Below, piece by piece: positions 1 through 10,639 of a DNA stretch of 64,000 nucleotides. The position numbers and the translations under genes were made by a program. The DNA is from Diplolepis rosae (taxonomy: Eukaryota > Arthropoda > Insecta > Hymenoptera > Diplolepididae). The stretch is taken from NCBI GenBank assembly GCA_030998225.1, contig JAPYXD010000403.1:2294001-2358000 (forward strand), given 5' to 3'. Numbering within the stretch: the stretch's first letter is position 1; each line of letters starts with the position of its first letter. Under the pieces are notes generated by a model. That model had not been told where the DNA came from, did no database searches, and saw nothing but the letters and a program-made list of their open reading frames with translations.

Positions 1-25
1 AACTAGAACATAGAAAATAGATACA

Positions 26-45
26 TACACTCAGAAAAAAGGTCC
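26..45 (+). repeat. Left-end-like terminal repeat (CACTCAGAAAAAA after TA)
   Basis: A TA followed by CACTCAGAAAAAA resembles the ends of the TA-flanked CACNGAGAAAA elements found elsewhere in this window (20068, 22909, 43460). No matching right end was found nearby, so this may be a solo end. Confidence 0.3.
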
Positions 46-226
46 AGTTACATAAATTTACTAAAGCTAATCGGTTAAAAAATTTCCGTTTAAATGACTA
101 AACTTTTACTTAATTTCATCAGAAAAATTGTTTACTTATTATGGTTACAAAATTCTGGTTATACGAGGGCTGTTCAATAAGTCAGTGACTTCTCGAAAGA
201 TGCTGCTGTTATCGTAAATATGTTAT

Positions 227-393
227 TATTCTAAGAGGATTTCAAATTAATTAGTTGAGTTTGAAATTTTTGTCACTGCCTACATTATCGGAGGATCACT
301 AGTCACGTGTCAGATAGGATACGTTGTCGACAGGTGTCCTCGTAGACAATTTCAAACTCTTATATCGCAATCTTTAAAATATTCTAAGAGGAT
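227..393 (+). repeat. Short retroposon-like unit with 14-bp target duplication
   Basis: A 139-bp unit (241-379) is flanked by the exact 14-bp direct repeat TATTCTAAGAGGAT at 227-240 and 380-393. The unit matches 44377-44497 in the same orientation and 9500-9602 in the reverse orientation, where it is joined to a tRNA-like core. Here the tRNA-like part is missing and the unit ends in tctttaaaa, like the far end of the longer copies. The duplication length suggests target-primed retrotransposition with LINE machinery. It looks like an internally deleted member of the 343-347 bp family. Confidence 0.65.
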
Positions 394-572
394 ACCATCT
401 AATGTCAGTGCGTATACAAAGTTTCAAGTCAGTACGTTGATTAGAAAATTTTTTACAGCCAGTTGAATTTATTTAATAAATGTACATTACCTTATAAGAT
501 ATGTCCAGAAAGTATCCGACGTTATGCCCTAACTTTGTACCCAGGTGTGATATTGTAAAAATGAGGTAATTA

Positions 573-954
573 TCAATTTAGGGGTATATTTAAATGTGCA
601 CCTGGCCCGGTCATGTATTGGTTTCCTCGGAAACAGATCAGGGGGCCTTGGAACAGGCGACCGGATGCGTCCTCAGGTTGCGGATAGAGGGGCCCTGTAC
701 CGAGGGTTACTGCTGAATACGGATACAAAACTAAATAAGCAGTCGCGGACAATGTTCCAGGGATGATCTCGAAGTAATAACCCCCAAGCCAAGGTGTTAA
801 CGGCCGTGCCAAGGGCTGCATGGTACCAGGGAGTGGTGTCTCCTACGGTGTCTCGAGGAAACCAGGTTGCCTCCTGGAGTACTCAGACCTTACCTCTGCA
901 TGCGGGGCTCTGTAGGACCGGACCTTATACTTCCCTGCTAATCGTGTGAATAAC
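573..954 (+). other. GC-richer leader upstream of R1-like gag remnant
   Basis: This block is clearly richer in G and C than its surroundings and runs directly into the gag-like coding remnant at 955. It probably is the 5' leader of the same retrotransposon. No coding similarity was recognised, and the open frame on the minus strand here (573-821) has no supporting motif. Confidence 0.4.
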
Positions 955-2301
955 ATGAAGAAAAATGATTTTAAAAAAAGTATATGCGAGGAACTATTCG
1001 GAGGGAAGTTGGAAGTAACACTGGTGCCCGATTGCTATGAAAAATCTGACGCAAGGCGACAGAAGAACTGCTTATACGGGACACTTTAGAATGCAATGAA
1101 ACGCATTTCCACTATTAAAGAAATGGTCCTGAAGATGGATGAATTCTGCAAGATAAAAAAAACACGTTCCTGCCAATTAGAGAGGGTATGGCTGAAGTGT
1201 TGCACGAATTGAAGCATCTCCGCAAAGATAACGAACACACGGAGGGCTGGGCCGAATCATTTGGAAACCAGCTGGGGAAAGCTTTTGGCAGAGAGGTGAA
1301 ACTAGCGCGGGCCCAAAGTGTTAAGAACGTCAGGGATGAGGGCTACCAGACAGCCCTAAAAATTGTAGTGAGCAGTACTCCGGAGTTGCGGAAACGACCG
1401 AGACAGCTGAACGTGAGCCCGCAAGACACTGCAGTAAAGAAGCCGGAGATGAAGAGGCCTAAAGCCTCCCCAAGGGAAGAGGAATGGATGAAGGTTCCAG
1501 CCAGAAAGAGCCTCTAGAAGAAAAAGCCTAAACCGGAGCCTAAGAAACCGGATTGGCCAAGGCGTGCTCGCCCAGAAGCAGTGCTAATAAAGCCTACTGA
1601 GGGAGAGAGCTACGCGGCCATTTTGAAAGACCTCAAAAAGCACGTCAAACCTGACGAACTGGGTGTCACAGTACATGGAATTGGGGAGACAAGTTCTAAA
1701 GACCTGCTGGTAGAACTGAAATGCTCCAAAAGGAGGCAGAGGGCGGCTAGATACCACCTTGAAAGAAGTTATTGGTGCTAGTGGAACTGTCCGTCATATC
1801 ATCCCCTGGATCGAGGTTGAAATCACAGGCATAGAACCTAGCATTAAAGCCAAGGATGTTGAGAATGCTGTAAGAGGCTTTTTTGATCATGCATCGAAGT
1901 TGAACTCAAGGTGTCTCTTACTAAGAGACTATACCGAGGAAACATAAAGGCGTATGTTCTTCTGGAGGAGGCACGGGATTTAAAATTACTCAAGGCGACC
2001 CACATTAAAATCGGATAGGTCTCCTGCAGGGTCCGCCAAAAGATGAAGATAAATCGATGTTACCGCTGCCTTGGCTTTGGCCACTTGGCGGCGAACTGCC
2101 GGGGGCCCGACCGTAGCAGAAGTTGCTGGACGTGCGGCGAAGAAGGGCACGTCGCGGGGCTCCTGCACAAGGAAACCGCAGTGCTACCTTTGCTCCGCTA
2201 AAGAAGATAAGCCTCGGGACGACCATATCCCGAGGGCAATACGTTGCGCGACTTTTCGGGAGGCAGCCCCGAAGAGGAAGCCTTTGAAAGGCTGCATATG
2301 A
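955..2301 (+). pseudogene. R1-clade-like non-LTR retrotransposon ORF1 (gag), decayed
   Basis: This is the remnant of an ORF1 nucleic-acid-binding protein, which coats retrotransposon RNA in the cytoplasm. Coding similarity runs through shifting frames. A charged helical N-terminal part (955-1185, stop at 1087) is followed by a lysine-rich part (1188-1517, TAG at 1515) and a conserved central domain (1581-1947). A CCHC zinc-knuckle cluster lies at about 2058-2240. The first knuckle reads CYRCLGFGHLAANC. The second starts CWTCGEEGHVAG and recovers its last cysteine only after a one-base frame change. The third (CYLC...C) lies in that new frame. At least four frame changes and three in-frame stops make it non-functional. 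Three knuckles following this central domain are typical of the R1 clade. No reverse transcriptase follows. Confidence 0.75.
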
Positions 2302-2584
2302 AGCCAAGCAGGCAGCAGATAGGGTCGCCGACGCTCGGCGTAGAGCACCTATAGAACATGACCCTGAAGTTTGAAGCTAACGCAGTTCCGGGGTCATGGG
2401 CTGGTGGGAAAGCAGGAGGGTTTTGTGTTATTGGGTATTGCTTCGGCCAAGTCCCACACAACGTTCGTAAATGCATTCTCTATCTACCCTGACCAAACAG
2501 AAAAAAAAAAATGTGCCCTGATAGATAAAAGTTACAAAAAACTTGGGCATTCGTGTTTGAAATGAATAAATATAATGCGTAAAG
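2302..2584 (+). other. Probable continuation of the R1-like remnant, no domain recognised
   Basis: Base composition stays similar to the gag remnant until about 2500, where an A-run occurs, then falls to the AT-rich background. No endonuclease motif was recognised, so the element appears cut off just after ORF1. Confidence 0.3.
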
Positions 2585-2639
2585 TGATGAATCTATGAGT
2601 GATACATAGATCCGAAAGTGGTTTAGGTGATTCCAACGT

Positions 2640-2995
2640 GGGAGAAAAGTGTTATGGCAGCAGAAACTCCTACAAATATAGAACGAGCCTAAGTTTTAAT
2701 CAACCAAATTCTCGTGAGACTGTGTGAGGCAAAGAAAGAGACCTTGAGATTTTAAAAACAACTTTTTCGGAAATGTTGAGCTAGAATTTGGGAATGAGCC
2801 CCGTGACTGCAAAATTCATGCCATAGCTGCTAATAAAAGACCGAAAGAATTATCAAGCGGAAATTGTCCAGGAAAAGATCGAACTGCAGTGAGAAATATT
2901 TTCAAATTTGATTGCTGTGACAGAATCATAACTCATAAGTCCCGAAAAAGAAATTATTTAAGGAGGCGGTCGCTTGCACAGTAAATTACAATTGT
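2640..2995 (+). pseudogene. Mariner transposase relic (middle region)
   Basis: In one forward frame from 2785 the translation reads LGMSPVTAKFMP, then after a stop LLIKDRKNYQAEIVQE, then a stretch corresponding to the region before the first catalytic aspartate. This resembles the linker between the DNA-binding half and the catalytic domain of mariner (IS630/Tc1-mariner) transposases. Stops interrupt it several times, and the aspartate expected in the TGDE-like motif is replaced (TES). No terminal inverted repeats were located. An old, dead fragment. Confidence 0.55.
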
Positions 2996-5866
2996 TTCTA
3001 TTTGAAAAATAAAGGATGTCAGTGAAGTATGGTATAAGTTACTTTAGTAAATTGACTTATAAAATTGTATAGAAGATATAAAAGTAGTAATAACTCTCAG
3101 TATTAACAATTTTATTAAACTCCATCTTTTATTTTCATGCTCACATCCCGAGAGACTTATAACGCTTACAACTAAGCAACCTAAAATCAATAATTTTCAT
3201 TATGTTTGAGTTTCACAAGACACTTGCTTATATTCTTTTACTATGCAATTTATATATAATGATCCTTTTAAAAGTATTAAAAATATTGTTTATGAATCAA
3301 TTTTATTATCTAAAAGATTTTGAGATAATCTCACTCGTTTGCTCCATGCTTCAAATTTTCAAATGTTCTCTTATTCGCACTGTTGGTGAGTCGTAAAAGG
3401 ACATAAATATGATGAACGGCACATACACTAATCTTTCCGAGTGATTTGGTCTGAACATAAATAAGACCTGCACGCAAAAATATAAATGACATATTTTAAT
3501 CTAAAATCAAAGCAGTGTGCTACTTTGAAGTGGCCGATTCGCGCTCATATGGACATTTAACACTTTTTGCTATCTCTCTATGAAAAAACTTTAGAATAGG
3601 AAAATGTTATTTTAAACTGTGAGTTTTACCATATAAAACGTTTAAAAATAAGAGACTGCTATTGCAAATCCCCATTGGAAAAATATTACGTCGAGAACCA
3701 TGCCAAATATGTGTCACGTCCCGTGACTATCAATATTTATTTACAAAATAATCTGTGTAAAATTAATAATGTAAAAACATTAAACATGTAAAAGTAACAA
3801 ATTCTGAATATATTGATCGTAGAAAAACCCTGAATGTCTAGACAAAACGAAATTGTACTCATTGGGGAACCCTATCGGAATGTATTATAATGCGTTATGT
3901 ACACAAACCATTAATCCTCTACTAGCTGAAAAGTCCATTCACCCAAGGGAAATAGGGAAGCTATAGGAACACGAAGGAAAATTTAGAAGACCTGTAACTG
4001 AGCTGGAATAAATTTAGGATCATGCCGCTATCGATCCAAATAAGAGAAAGTGTTGGAATCTTCGTGGAAACAATTATGGTCTCATCTGGATGGAAGAGAA
4101 CCTTTTGGGCAGCATCTTGAAATGTCATGTTAATATCGACTGGAAAATGGCAGATATCATGTCGGTATCGACCGAAAAAGGATCTATAAAAGCACCTGCA
4201 TTTCCGCAAATCTTTAGTGACATTCTAACTATCTTCAACCTCGAAACTCTCCTCAGAAATGTGACTCTCAGACCATCTTCAGAGTAACTCCGAGAACTTT
4301 ACTCGACACTCATTTCCATCGGTTTATCAGTTCGTTCTTTATTATGAAAAATATATAAATTGGATTATCAGGGCTGCTGGAGAATTGTAATAATCAAATT
4401 ATCAGATTGGATCCACCTAAATTGACCTCACCATTTTACAAAGCAGGCATAAGGATTTGGCGGACTCAAATCATTAATATAAAATATTTTCGCTGCTTCC
4501 CAGGAGGAATTTTTAAAGGAGCTTTTCTTCTATTTGTATTTAAATATTTAATAAAAGGGTTAATAATTGCGATATTTTTGAGTTTTATTGTTGGCTATCC
4601 TCATCCTTCGTTTCGGTTGAGAAATTTTTCCAGGTCTCTTTCCCGATCAAAAAACGAGGAAAAATAAATAATATAATAAAAGGTGAGTAACCAGGACGTT
4701 ACATATGACTTCAAATGCGACGTTGAAAATCAAGCGACTTCAAGTTTTGGGCACAAAAATGACATCTATTTTGAGCCCGTTTATAACATTACTTTTGACG
4801 TCGTTTTTGGCGTCGATCTCGACGTCATTTTTTAAAATAGCGATGATAAACTTCACCATCTAAATGGCTATCTGTTTATGATGCAAAAACGATGCATTAT
4901 GATAAATAATGAATATAAAACATAATGAATATTACATAAACAGATTATCTGATTAATCATTAAACAATCTTACCGCATCTTAAAATACTTATGTTTATAT
5001 AATAACTTGGGACTCAGTTCTAAACGACTTTCAATAAAATTTCATAGCCAATAAGGAAAAAAAATTATATTATGTATTATTATCACATATAGTTAGAAAT
5101 TAGTGATAACATTTTAACTAAGTGCTATGGCTGATATGCAAGTAATTTCAATTATTGCATTATTTAAGATTTAAAACAATTCAAGGCACATAAAAAACTA
5201 GGTGTTATATTTGCCCAGATTCTAGTGTAGAATGTACATTCTGCATTAAAATTAGGGTAAATATGTCACTATATTCCGAGTAAATACAACACTAGATTCC
5301 AGGTTTGTTGGTTTGAAATGACACAGAAAAAACAAAGTGTTATTTTAACCCTAGATCTGGTATTGAATTAACCTGCAAATTTTTTCATCCCAGGTGTGTT
5401 ATTTTAACGCTAGAATTAGTGAAGCAACACTTCAGCTACATATGGAAATTTTAATGACTTGAATCTGGATAACACTTCTAAAACATTACACGCAACATAT
5501 ATTACATTTTGTTTTTTCTATGAAATCCCAGGCGCAATACGCATTTTTCTATTTCCCCTCCTGTAAAAATTATACAATATGGTACGCCAAAATTTTGAAA
5601 TATGGTTTGATTTAAGTTTTAACTACAGATTAAAATTTAGTGCTCTTGAAACAACTCGAGTAGTGATTTTTAATGTAGTCCTTCAGTTTTTTAATATTAC
5701 TATTTTTGTAAGTCGTCAAAAGTATATAAAATTCTAGTAATAACGAAGAAGAAATAGTACATTATGCAACTAGGGGGAAAAGAATTTATTTTGCGAGTGT
5801 GCTTGTTCGGGCAACAATCACACGAGTAAAATAAATGTTTCTCTCGCACGGAGAAAAAAATATAAT
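2996..5866. other. AT-rich interval without a recognised gene
   Basis: Several short open frames (for example 3202-3396, 4090-4287, 4407-4667) show no recognisable motif. Around 4700-4830 the hexamer gacgtc and relatives recur, and 5280-5440 holds two partly similar blocks containing a gttattttaac motif, possibly ends of a small decayed element. Confidence 0.3.
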
Positions 5867-5879
5867 ATTATAGTAAGCT

Positions 5880-6412
5880 GAGCTCTTCCTATTAAAGCAC
5901 CGAACTTAATGTTTGAAATTGGTATGAGCTTCTACCAATATTGGCATCAACTCATGCATTTTTAACATGAAATGTCTTATACTATAAAAGAATCAAGCGC
6001 ATGCCATTATTGCTAGTGTCATATGCTGTCAGAGCAATGTTCCTTGTGAAAATTGCTTGCAATCATAGCAAGGCGAAGGCCTTGCTATGATTGCAAGAAA
6101 ACTCATCCTATTTCAGCAAGAATTCTCTTACAGCCGAGAAAACACGTTAGGTGATACGTTTGAAAGTAGGCGTGGCTTAACATCTTGGCTGTGAAAGAAC
6201 TCATGCTGAAATAGGATGAATTTCTTGCAACCATAGCAAGGCGGAAGTCGAGCTACTTTCGCCAAGCACAACTGCTCTAAAACCATGAAACTTAGTTCTT
6301 TTTTAGCATGAAGGGATCCCTGCTTAAAATGTATGAATTTTTAACCAGGATAGCAAGGACGAAACCTGCTATAAAAGCATGACCAGTGTTCTTTCTATTA
6401 TAGTTGTTACAC
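5880..6412 (+). repeat. Dispersed repeat with internal inverted arms (copy 1)
   Basis: About 530 bp aligns in the same orientation with 62580-63068. Inside, a segment at about 6030-6130 (cttgcaatcatagcaag, tcctatttcagcaag) is mirrored at about 6190-6245, so the centre can fold into a long hairpin. An unrelated perfect small palindrome, caaggcgaaggccttg, lies in the left arm. The ends are not clearly inverted repeats of each other, so the element class is open. A 24-residue peptide shared by minus-strand frames of both copies is a by-product of the shared DNA. Confidence 0.6.
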
Positions 6413-7341
6413 ATGGAATAAGAAGAAAAATAAGAAAAGAACTGATCACTTGATCTATAGAAACTGTGGCCAACCTCAAATTGTCGAAATGTAAAAAAAA
6501 CAGAGTAAATGAAGGGCAAAAATGAAAATAACTGCACAAACAATCAGGGGAAACACAAATATTTTTAAAAAGTCAACAAGTGAATTTGATGTACAAGATT
6601 CAGAATTCAAACCCTCGAGTTTTCAAAGCAGTTTATCTTAAATTTCGCTTGATTTAACAAAATAGTAACTGCATAAAACGTCATTTATGTGCTTTACAAA
6701 ATCCAGGCAGAAATTTTTAACAGTGTACTGACTGTAGTAAATGCTAAAAAATCACCTTTATATCCTTTTTTTTTAGGTAAAGTAGTAAAGTATAGTGCAA
6801 TTTTAAAGGAAGATTAGGTTGAAGACTGAAGGTTTCTCCGTGTAGTTTGTAAAATGGCAGGCATCGCTCTGTTGGCGTCGAATTTGGCTGAAATAAAATA
6901 AAATAAAATTTAGTAATAAAAATTAATTGGAATTACTAAAGAATTCCTGGAGATAGTGTATATAAGTTGTAAGTCGATGAGCAGGAAATGTTGAAAGTTG
7001 GAGAGACATTGTTGTGTCATGGACCCTGAGACAAGCCTTATCGTCCAACCCAGTTTTCGACTACCTACCGGATTACCTGTCTCGCGAAGCACGCTTCGTA
7101 GAAGTGTTAGAATCGTCGTCCAGGAGATAGCCTTCTGAATAAAGCACGCTCACCAGCAAATAACTCTAGTTTCTGTACCAGCTAACACACAAATGCCGAA
7201 GCTTCCTGATATTATTCGATTAAACTCAAAGTCCCAACTATGCCACCAACACAAATTACCCGTCTGACTGAAAACTGGATTCACCACTGACCAACAAGCA
7301 GGTTAGAGATGTGATTTTCCTCTTGTCCAAATCAGGTAAAC
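6413..7341. other. Interval without recognised features
   Basis: AT-rich sequence with a poly-T run near 6768 and short open frames on the minus strand (6910-7092, 7256-7450) without recognisable motifs. Nothing else was found. Confidence 0.3.
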
Positions 7342-7516
7342 CAAATACATAAAATTTGTACATTTTGGTGTTACCGGTATTATGATATTGAGGAAAGTAG
7401 ATGGCCTTTCCGGTTTTTTGTATAAATACTAAAGTTCGTGAAATATGCAAGATGGATAATATTTAGATGGAAGAATATTTATAGACCGAAAAAAATTTGA
7501 AAGCGTGCATCTTGCA

Positions 7517-7597
7517 TGTGCCAGGAGGAATCGAACCTCTGAATATACATGCCTATCCGGGGACTTACTGTGATAATCGCACCAAGCCAACACCGCT
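7517..7597 (-). other. tRNA-like pol III module, left palindrome arm
   Basis: This is the mirror copy of the module at 7956-8036, with the same T-arm-like hairpin but a C-to-T type difference just outside it. It is not a credible functional tRNA. Confidence 0.5.
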
Positions 7598-7955
7598 TAC
7601 AGCATTTCAAACAATTTTCGGTATATTTCACTTATTAGTTTGTTTGAATAAATTTAAGGTTTTAGAGTGATATCTCATGGGTGTGATTGCAAACACTTTC
7701 GTGAATCGACAATCTTTAGATGGTAAATTTACCAATTCTGTATATTTATTATAGATGTTATTAAGGTTTTAGGCCAGATAGTTAATTTGTACATTTTGGT
7801 ATAATAAATATACAGAATTGGTAAATTTACCATCTAAAGATTGTCGATTCACGAAAGTGTTTGCAATCACACCCAAGAGATATCACTCTAAAACCTTAAA
7901 TTTATTCAAACAAACTAATAAGTGAAATATACCGAAAATTGTTTGAAATGCTGTA

Positions 7956-8036
7956 AGCGGTGTTGGCTTGGTGCGATTATCACAGTAAGTCCCCGGATAG
8001 ACATGTATATTCGGAGGTTCGATTCCTCCTGGCACA
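7956..8036 (+). other. tRNA-like pol III module, right palindrome arm
   Basis: A perfect five-pair T-arm hairpin (GGAGG at 8013, CCTCC at 8025) contains a consensus B box, GGTTCGATTCC. An A-box-like TGGCTTGGTGCG starts at 7964. A weak acceptor-like pairing of GTGTTG (7960) with TGGCAC (8030) includes three G-T pairs. The length of about 81 nt fits a class II tRNA shape. The anticodon arm is not convincing, so this reads as a tRNA-derived promoter head. Confidence 0.5.
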
Positions 8037-8182
8037 TGCAAGATGCACGCTTTCAAATTTTTTTCGGTCTATAAATATTCTTCCATCTAAATATTATCCA
8101 TCTTGCATATTTCACGAACTTTAGTATTTATACAAAAAACCGGAAAGGCCATCTACTTTCCTCAATATCAAATACATAAAAT

Positions 8183-9248
8183 GCTGATTAATTTAGTTGA
8201 AAATAACAAATATATGCAATAATTGCAACAGGCCTTGGATAAGCTGATTTAACTTTCATGGTTCTATATTTACTTGTATGTTCATTTTGGTAGTAATAAT
8301 ATTCACTGTAAAAATTTTTTCGGGAATTTTGCCGAAAATAGTCGGACAGCTTAAAATACAAATGGGTAGTAAATTTCTCCAAAGATATAGTCGGAAATAT
8401 TTCCGACATAGAACTGGAAGTAGTTCCAACTGTTTAGTCGGAGAAATATCCAATTTATTAGGAAAAATTGATATATTTCACAATTTAAGTAGAAAAAGAT
8501 CCAAAAAAAGTGAACAAATTTCTGTTTTTGTGTAATAATTTCCGCTTTTCATGGGATTTCCTACAACTTAGGAGATTTGTGAAATGTTCTCACCTTTTTG
8601 ATATATTTCCTAATAGTTCGGAAATAAGTCCGAAAAATCGGTCAATTTTCCTCAAATCTATGAAATATTTCCACTTTTTATAGGAAAACTTGTCGCTTTT
8701 CATAAAAATCTAGCACCATCTAATACAGAAAAATTTGATATAATACTAAACTTTATTATAAGATGTTAATTTATTAAAAAAGGACGAAATTATTAATAAT
8801 GAAGTGATTGTTTCCATTAAAACATCATGCAAATTTATATGAATCGTGGTTAACAAAGTAATTCGGAATAAAATTGAGTGTCCACAAACTAGTACATCCA
8901 TTGTTCACAAACTGGTGCTGAAAAAAATCTAGTGTTCTAAAACTGGTGTAGCTACACTGCGTGAGAAAAAAATTCATATTAAATAATAAAAGCCTTCAAA
9001 GAAGCATACAAACGTATTTTTCACAACTTCAATGAACACGCATCACATGAAAATTCATTTTGCATTTCAAACACGCATTGAATTTAACTTATTCCCGATC
9101 TATCATTCCTGCATATCTTACATGTCCACAAACTGGTACCTTCACCTTATACAGAAAAAATAGTTGGTGCATCCAAATACTTCGTTTTTAGAAATATGCT
9201 ACTCTACTTTATTGAGTGCCAAAACTACTATAATTGTTACTTAGCGGG
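8183..9248. other. AT-rich interval with clustered small palindromes
   Basis: Between 8290 and 8700 the motif ggaaata/tatttcc recurs in both orientations, including the palindrome gtcggaaatatttccgac (8390-8407). Overlapping open frames on both strands follow from this symmetry. Near 8885, 8935 and 9125 the phrase cacaaactggt or a close variant recurs. No coding similarity was recognised. Confidence 0.35.
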
Positions 9249-9613
9249 TATAATAAAAATAAAATTTAAATAATTTGAAATCTTTCTATGGAAAAAGAGA
9301 CGCTTAAGGCAATGCCGTTAGATTTAAAGAGGTCTCCCTATGGAGAAGGAAATGTCGGACGCCTGTGTAGCTCAGTTGGTTAGAGCAGTCGACCGGCAAT
9401 CGTAAGACCCGGGCTGCAATCCTGACACAGTCGAAAGCGTCTCTTCTTTCACAAAAAGATTTCAAATTCTTAATCCTTTAAATTTAATTTGCATTATTGC
9501 GATATAAAAGTTGAAAATTGTCTACGAGGACACCTGTCGGCAACGTATTCTATCTGACACGCGAGTAATGATCCTCCGATAATGTAGGCAGTGGCAAAAA
9601 TTTATAATAAAAA
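9249..9613 (-). repeat. tRNA-cored retroposon-like unit (copy A, core flipped)
   Basis: A 343-bp unit (9260-9602) is bounded by the 11-bp direct repeat TATAATAAAAA (9249-9259, 9603-9613). Read on the minus strand it starts with the head block shared with 241-379 and 44377-44497, followed by an arm, the core and the opposite arm. The arms are aatttgaaatctttc at about 9272 and its inverse at about 9450. The tRNA-like core lies on the plus strand, opposite to the head. In copy B (44354-44728) core and head have the same orientation. Confidence 0.65.
9361..9431 (+). other. tRNA-like core of retroposon copy A
   Basis: A perfect A box, TAGCTCAGTTGG, starts at 9368. The D arm and an acceptor-like pairing (CTGTGT near 9363 with ACACAG near 9425) are clear. 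The B box (GGGCTGCAATCC) is degenerate compared with copy B, and the anticodon-loop-like segment reads CCGGCAA. It is tRNA-derived and unlikely to be a working tRNA. Confidence 0.6.
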
Positions 9614-10139
9614 CAGCTTGAAAATAGATTTTTAAAGATAAAGGATGTTTATTAATATTATATCGGGTAAAACATATTACCAATATTCTACACATATCTG
9701 TCGAAAAATTGAAAGTTTTGGAGATATATTGTATTAATTGAGCTTGTGTGGTTAGATCGTATAGATCATTAAACATTTTCACTTCATAGACAATCAACTT
9801 CACATTATTAAGTACTGAAGGTAAAATAAACCATTAGTTACCATTAGAAACGTATGTGAAGCAACCTTCTTCTTTAACTTTGTCAGTAACGAAGCAAAAA
9901 AATTGTATTGAACTGACGGTGGCTATTTTTTCGATTAAATAATTTTTCTTACTACCCTAGTCGAAAGTACGTGGTTTCGGCACCAAATTCACGGCAGAAA
10001 GTCTAACTTTCATGCATCGGTCAAGCTATATGCGCGCCCTCTATAATAGCGGGAGTAAAAACGTCGATAACCTCAAACGTCAAAATTTGTCCGCTCTCTG
10101 CTAATGTTTATTAGTGGCAATGAGTGGATATTATTTAGA
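9614..10139. other. Interval without recognised features
   Basis: AT-rich, with a minus-strand open frame (9522-9803) that overlaps the retroposon copy and has no motif. Nothing further was found. Confidence 0.3.
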
Positions 10140-10144
10140 ATGTA

Positions 10145-10638
10145 ATAGTAATGACTGAAGTGTAACAAAAATAAAAATAAAAAAATGAATGACATATCAT
10201 CTGATGAATCGACAGATGAAGAAGAAATTAATAAAAACTTTGAAACTGAAGCTCAATTAATAGTAGAAACTGACACCTTACCTAAAAAGTCCGTTGACAG
10301 ATGCATGCTAGTCTATGATAATTACCAAAGATGGAAACAAGGAAATAGAAATCTAAACCTTAATTTATAGATGTATTTGATGCCTGCCTCCTCGACCAGC
10401 AGCACTCGCTCCGCTCGTGCCGCAAATGTCGGGGCAGGCATCAATATATTCCAATGCCCACATGCAATTATTTTCGTACTTTCAACCGGGTAGCAAGAAA
10501 AATGGTATACACTACATGGGCAGAAATTTGAGAGCCCTGAACTGCGTGCCATGATGCCCTCGGCTTCGTCTCGGGCATTATGGCGCGCAGTGCAGGAATC
10601 TCAACTTTCTGCCCTTGTTATGTAACATACTATTATTG
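10145..10638 (+). mobile_element. Crypton-like element remnant with internal deletion
   Basis: A short coding remnant (10185-10370) is followed at once by GC-rich palindromic DNA (atgcctgcc at 10379 with ggcaggcat at 10433; ggcattatgg-type repeats near 10550-10590). The right end reads gtaacatactatt (10624-10636), and an AATAGTAATGAC-like string sits at the left. Similar ends bound the hairpin elements at 14698-14836 and 28428-28540. The layout suggests a non-autonomous derivative that kept a start exon and the terminal hairpins. The Crypton assignment rests only on the peptide and is tentative. Confidence 0.4.
10185..10370 (+). pseudogene. N-terminal fragment resembling a Crypton-type tyrosine recombinase
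   Basis: The 61-codon frame begins with an acidic stretch (MNDISSDESTDEEE) and continues to KKSVDRCMLVYDNYQRWK. An acidic leader followed by a short helix ending in a W-K motif resembles the core-binding start of insect Crypton-like recombinases. The catalytic R-H-R-Y part is absent: the frame stops at NLNLNL. A good start context (aaaATGa) and absence of stops indicate either recent truncation or use as a first exon. No splice donor is obvious at its end. The fragment is not expected to recombine DNA. Confidence 0.35.
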
Positions 10639-10639
10639 T

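Larger units (their letters stand above)
7342..8182. repeat. Near-perfect palindromic insertion with 14-bp target duplication
   Basis: Two 371-bp inverted arms (7383-7753 and 7800-8170) are separated by 46 bp and differ at only a few positions (three mismatches noticed by eye). The whole is flanked by the exact 14-bp direct repeat CAAATACATAAAAT (7342-7355 and 8169-8182). A shorter direct repeat, TTGTACATTTTGGT, precedes each arm. Each arm carries one tRNA-like sequence, in opposed orientation. The arm identity implies a recent event, and the duplication points to retrotransposition rather than a cut-and-paste TIR element. Confidence 0.8.

Noticed and set aside
6292..6543. Minus-strand frame sharing NTGHAFIAGFVLAILVKNSY with 62939-63139
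   Set aside because: Shared only because both are copies of the same non-coding repeat; frames diverge outside it.
9361..9431. Functional tRNA gene
   Set aside because: A box is good but B box and T stem are degenerate, and the sequence lies inside a repeat unit with a second copy.
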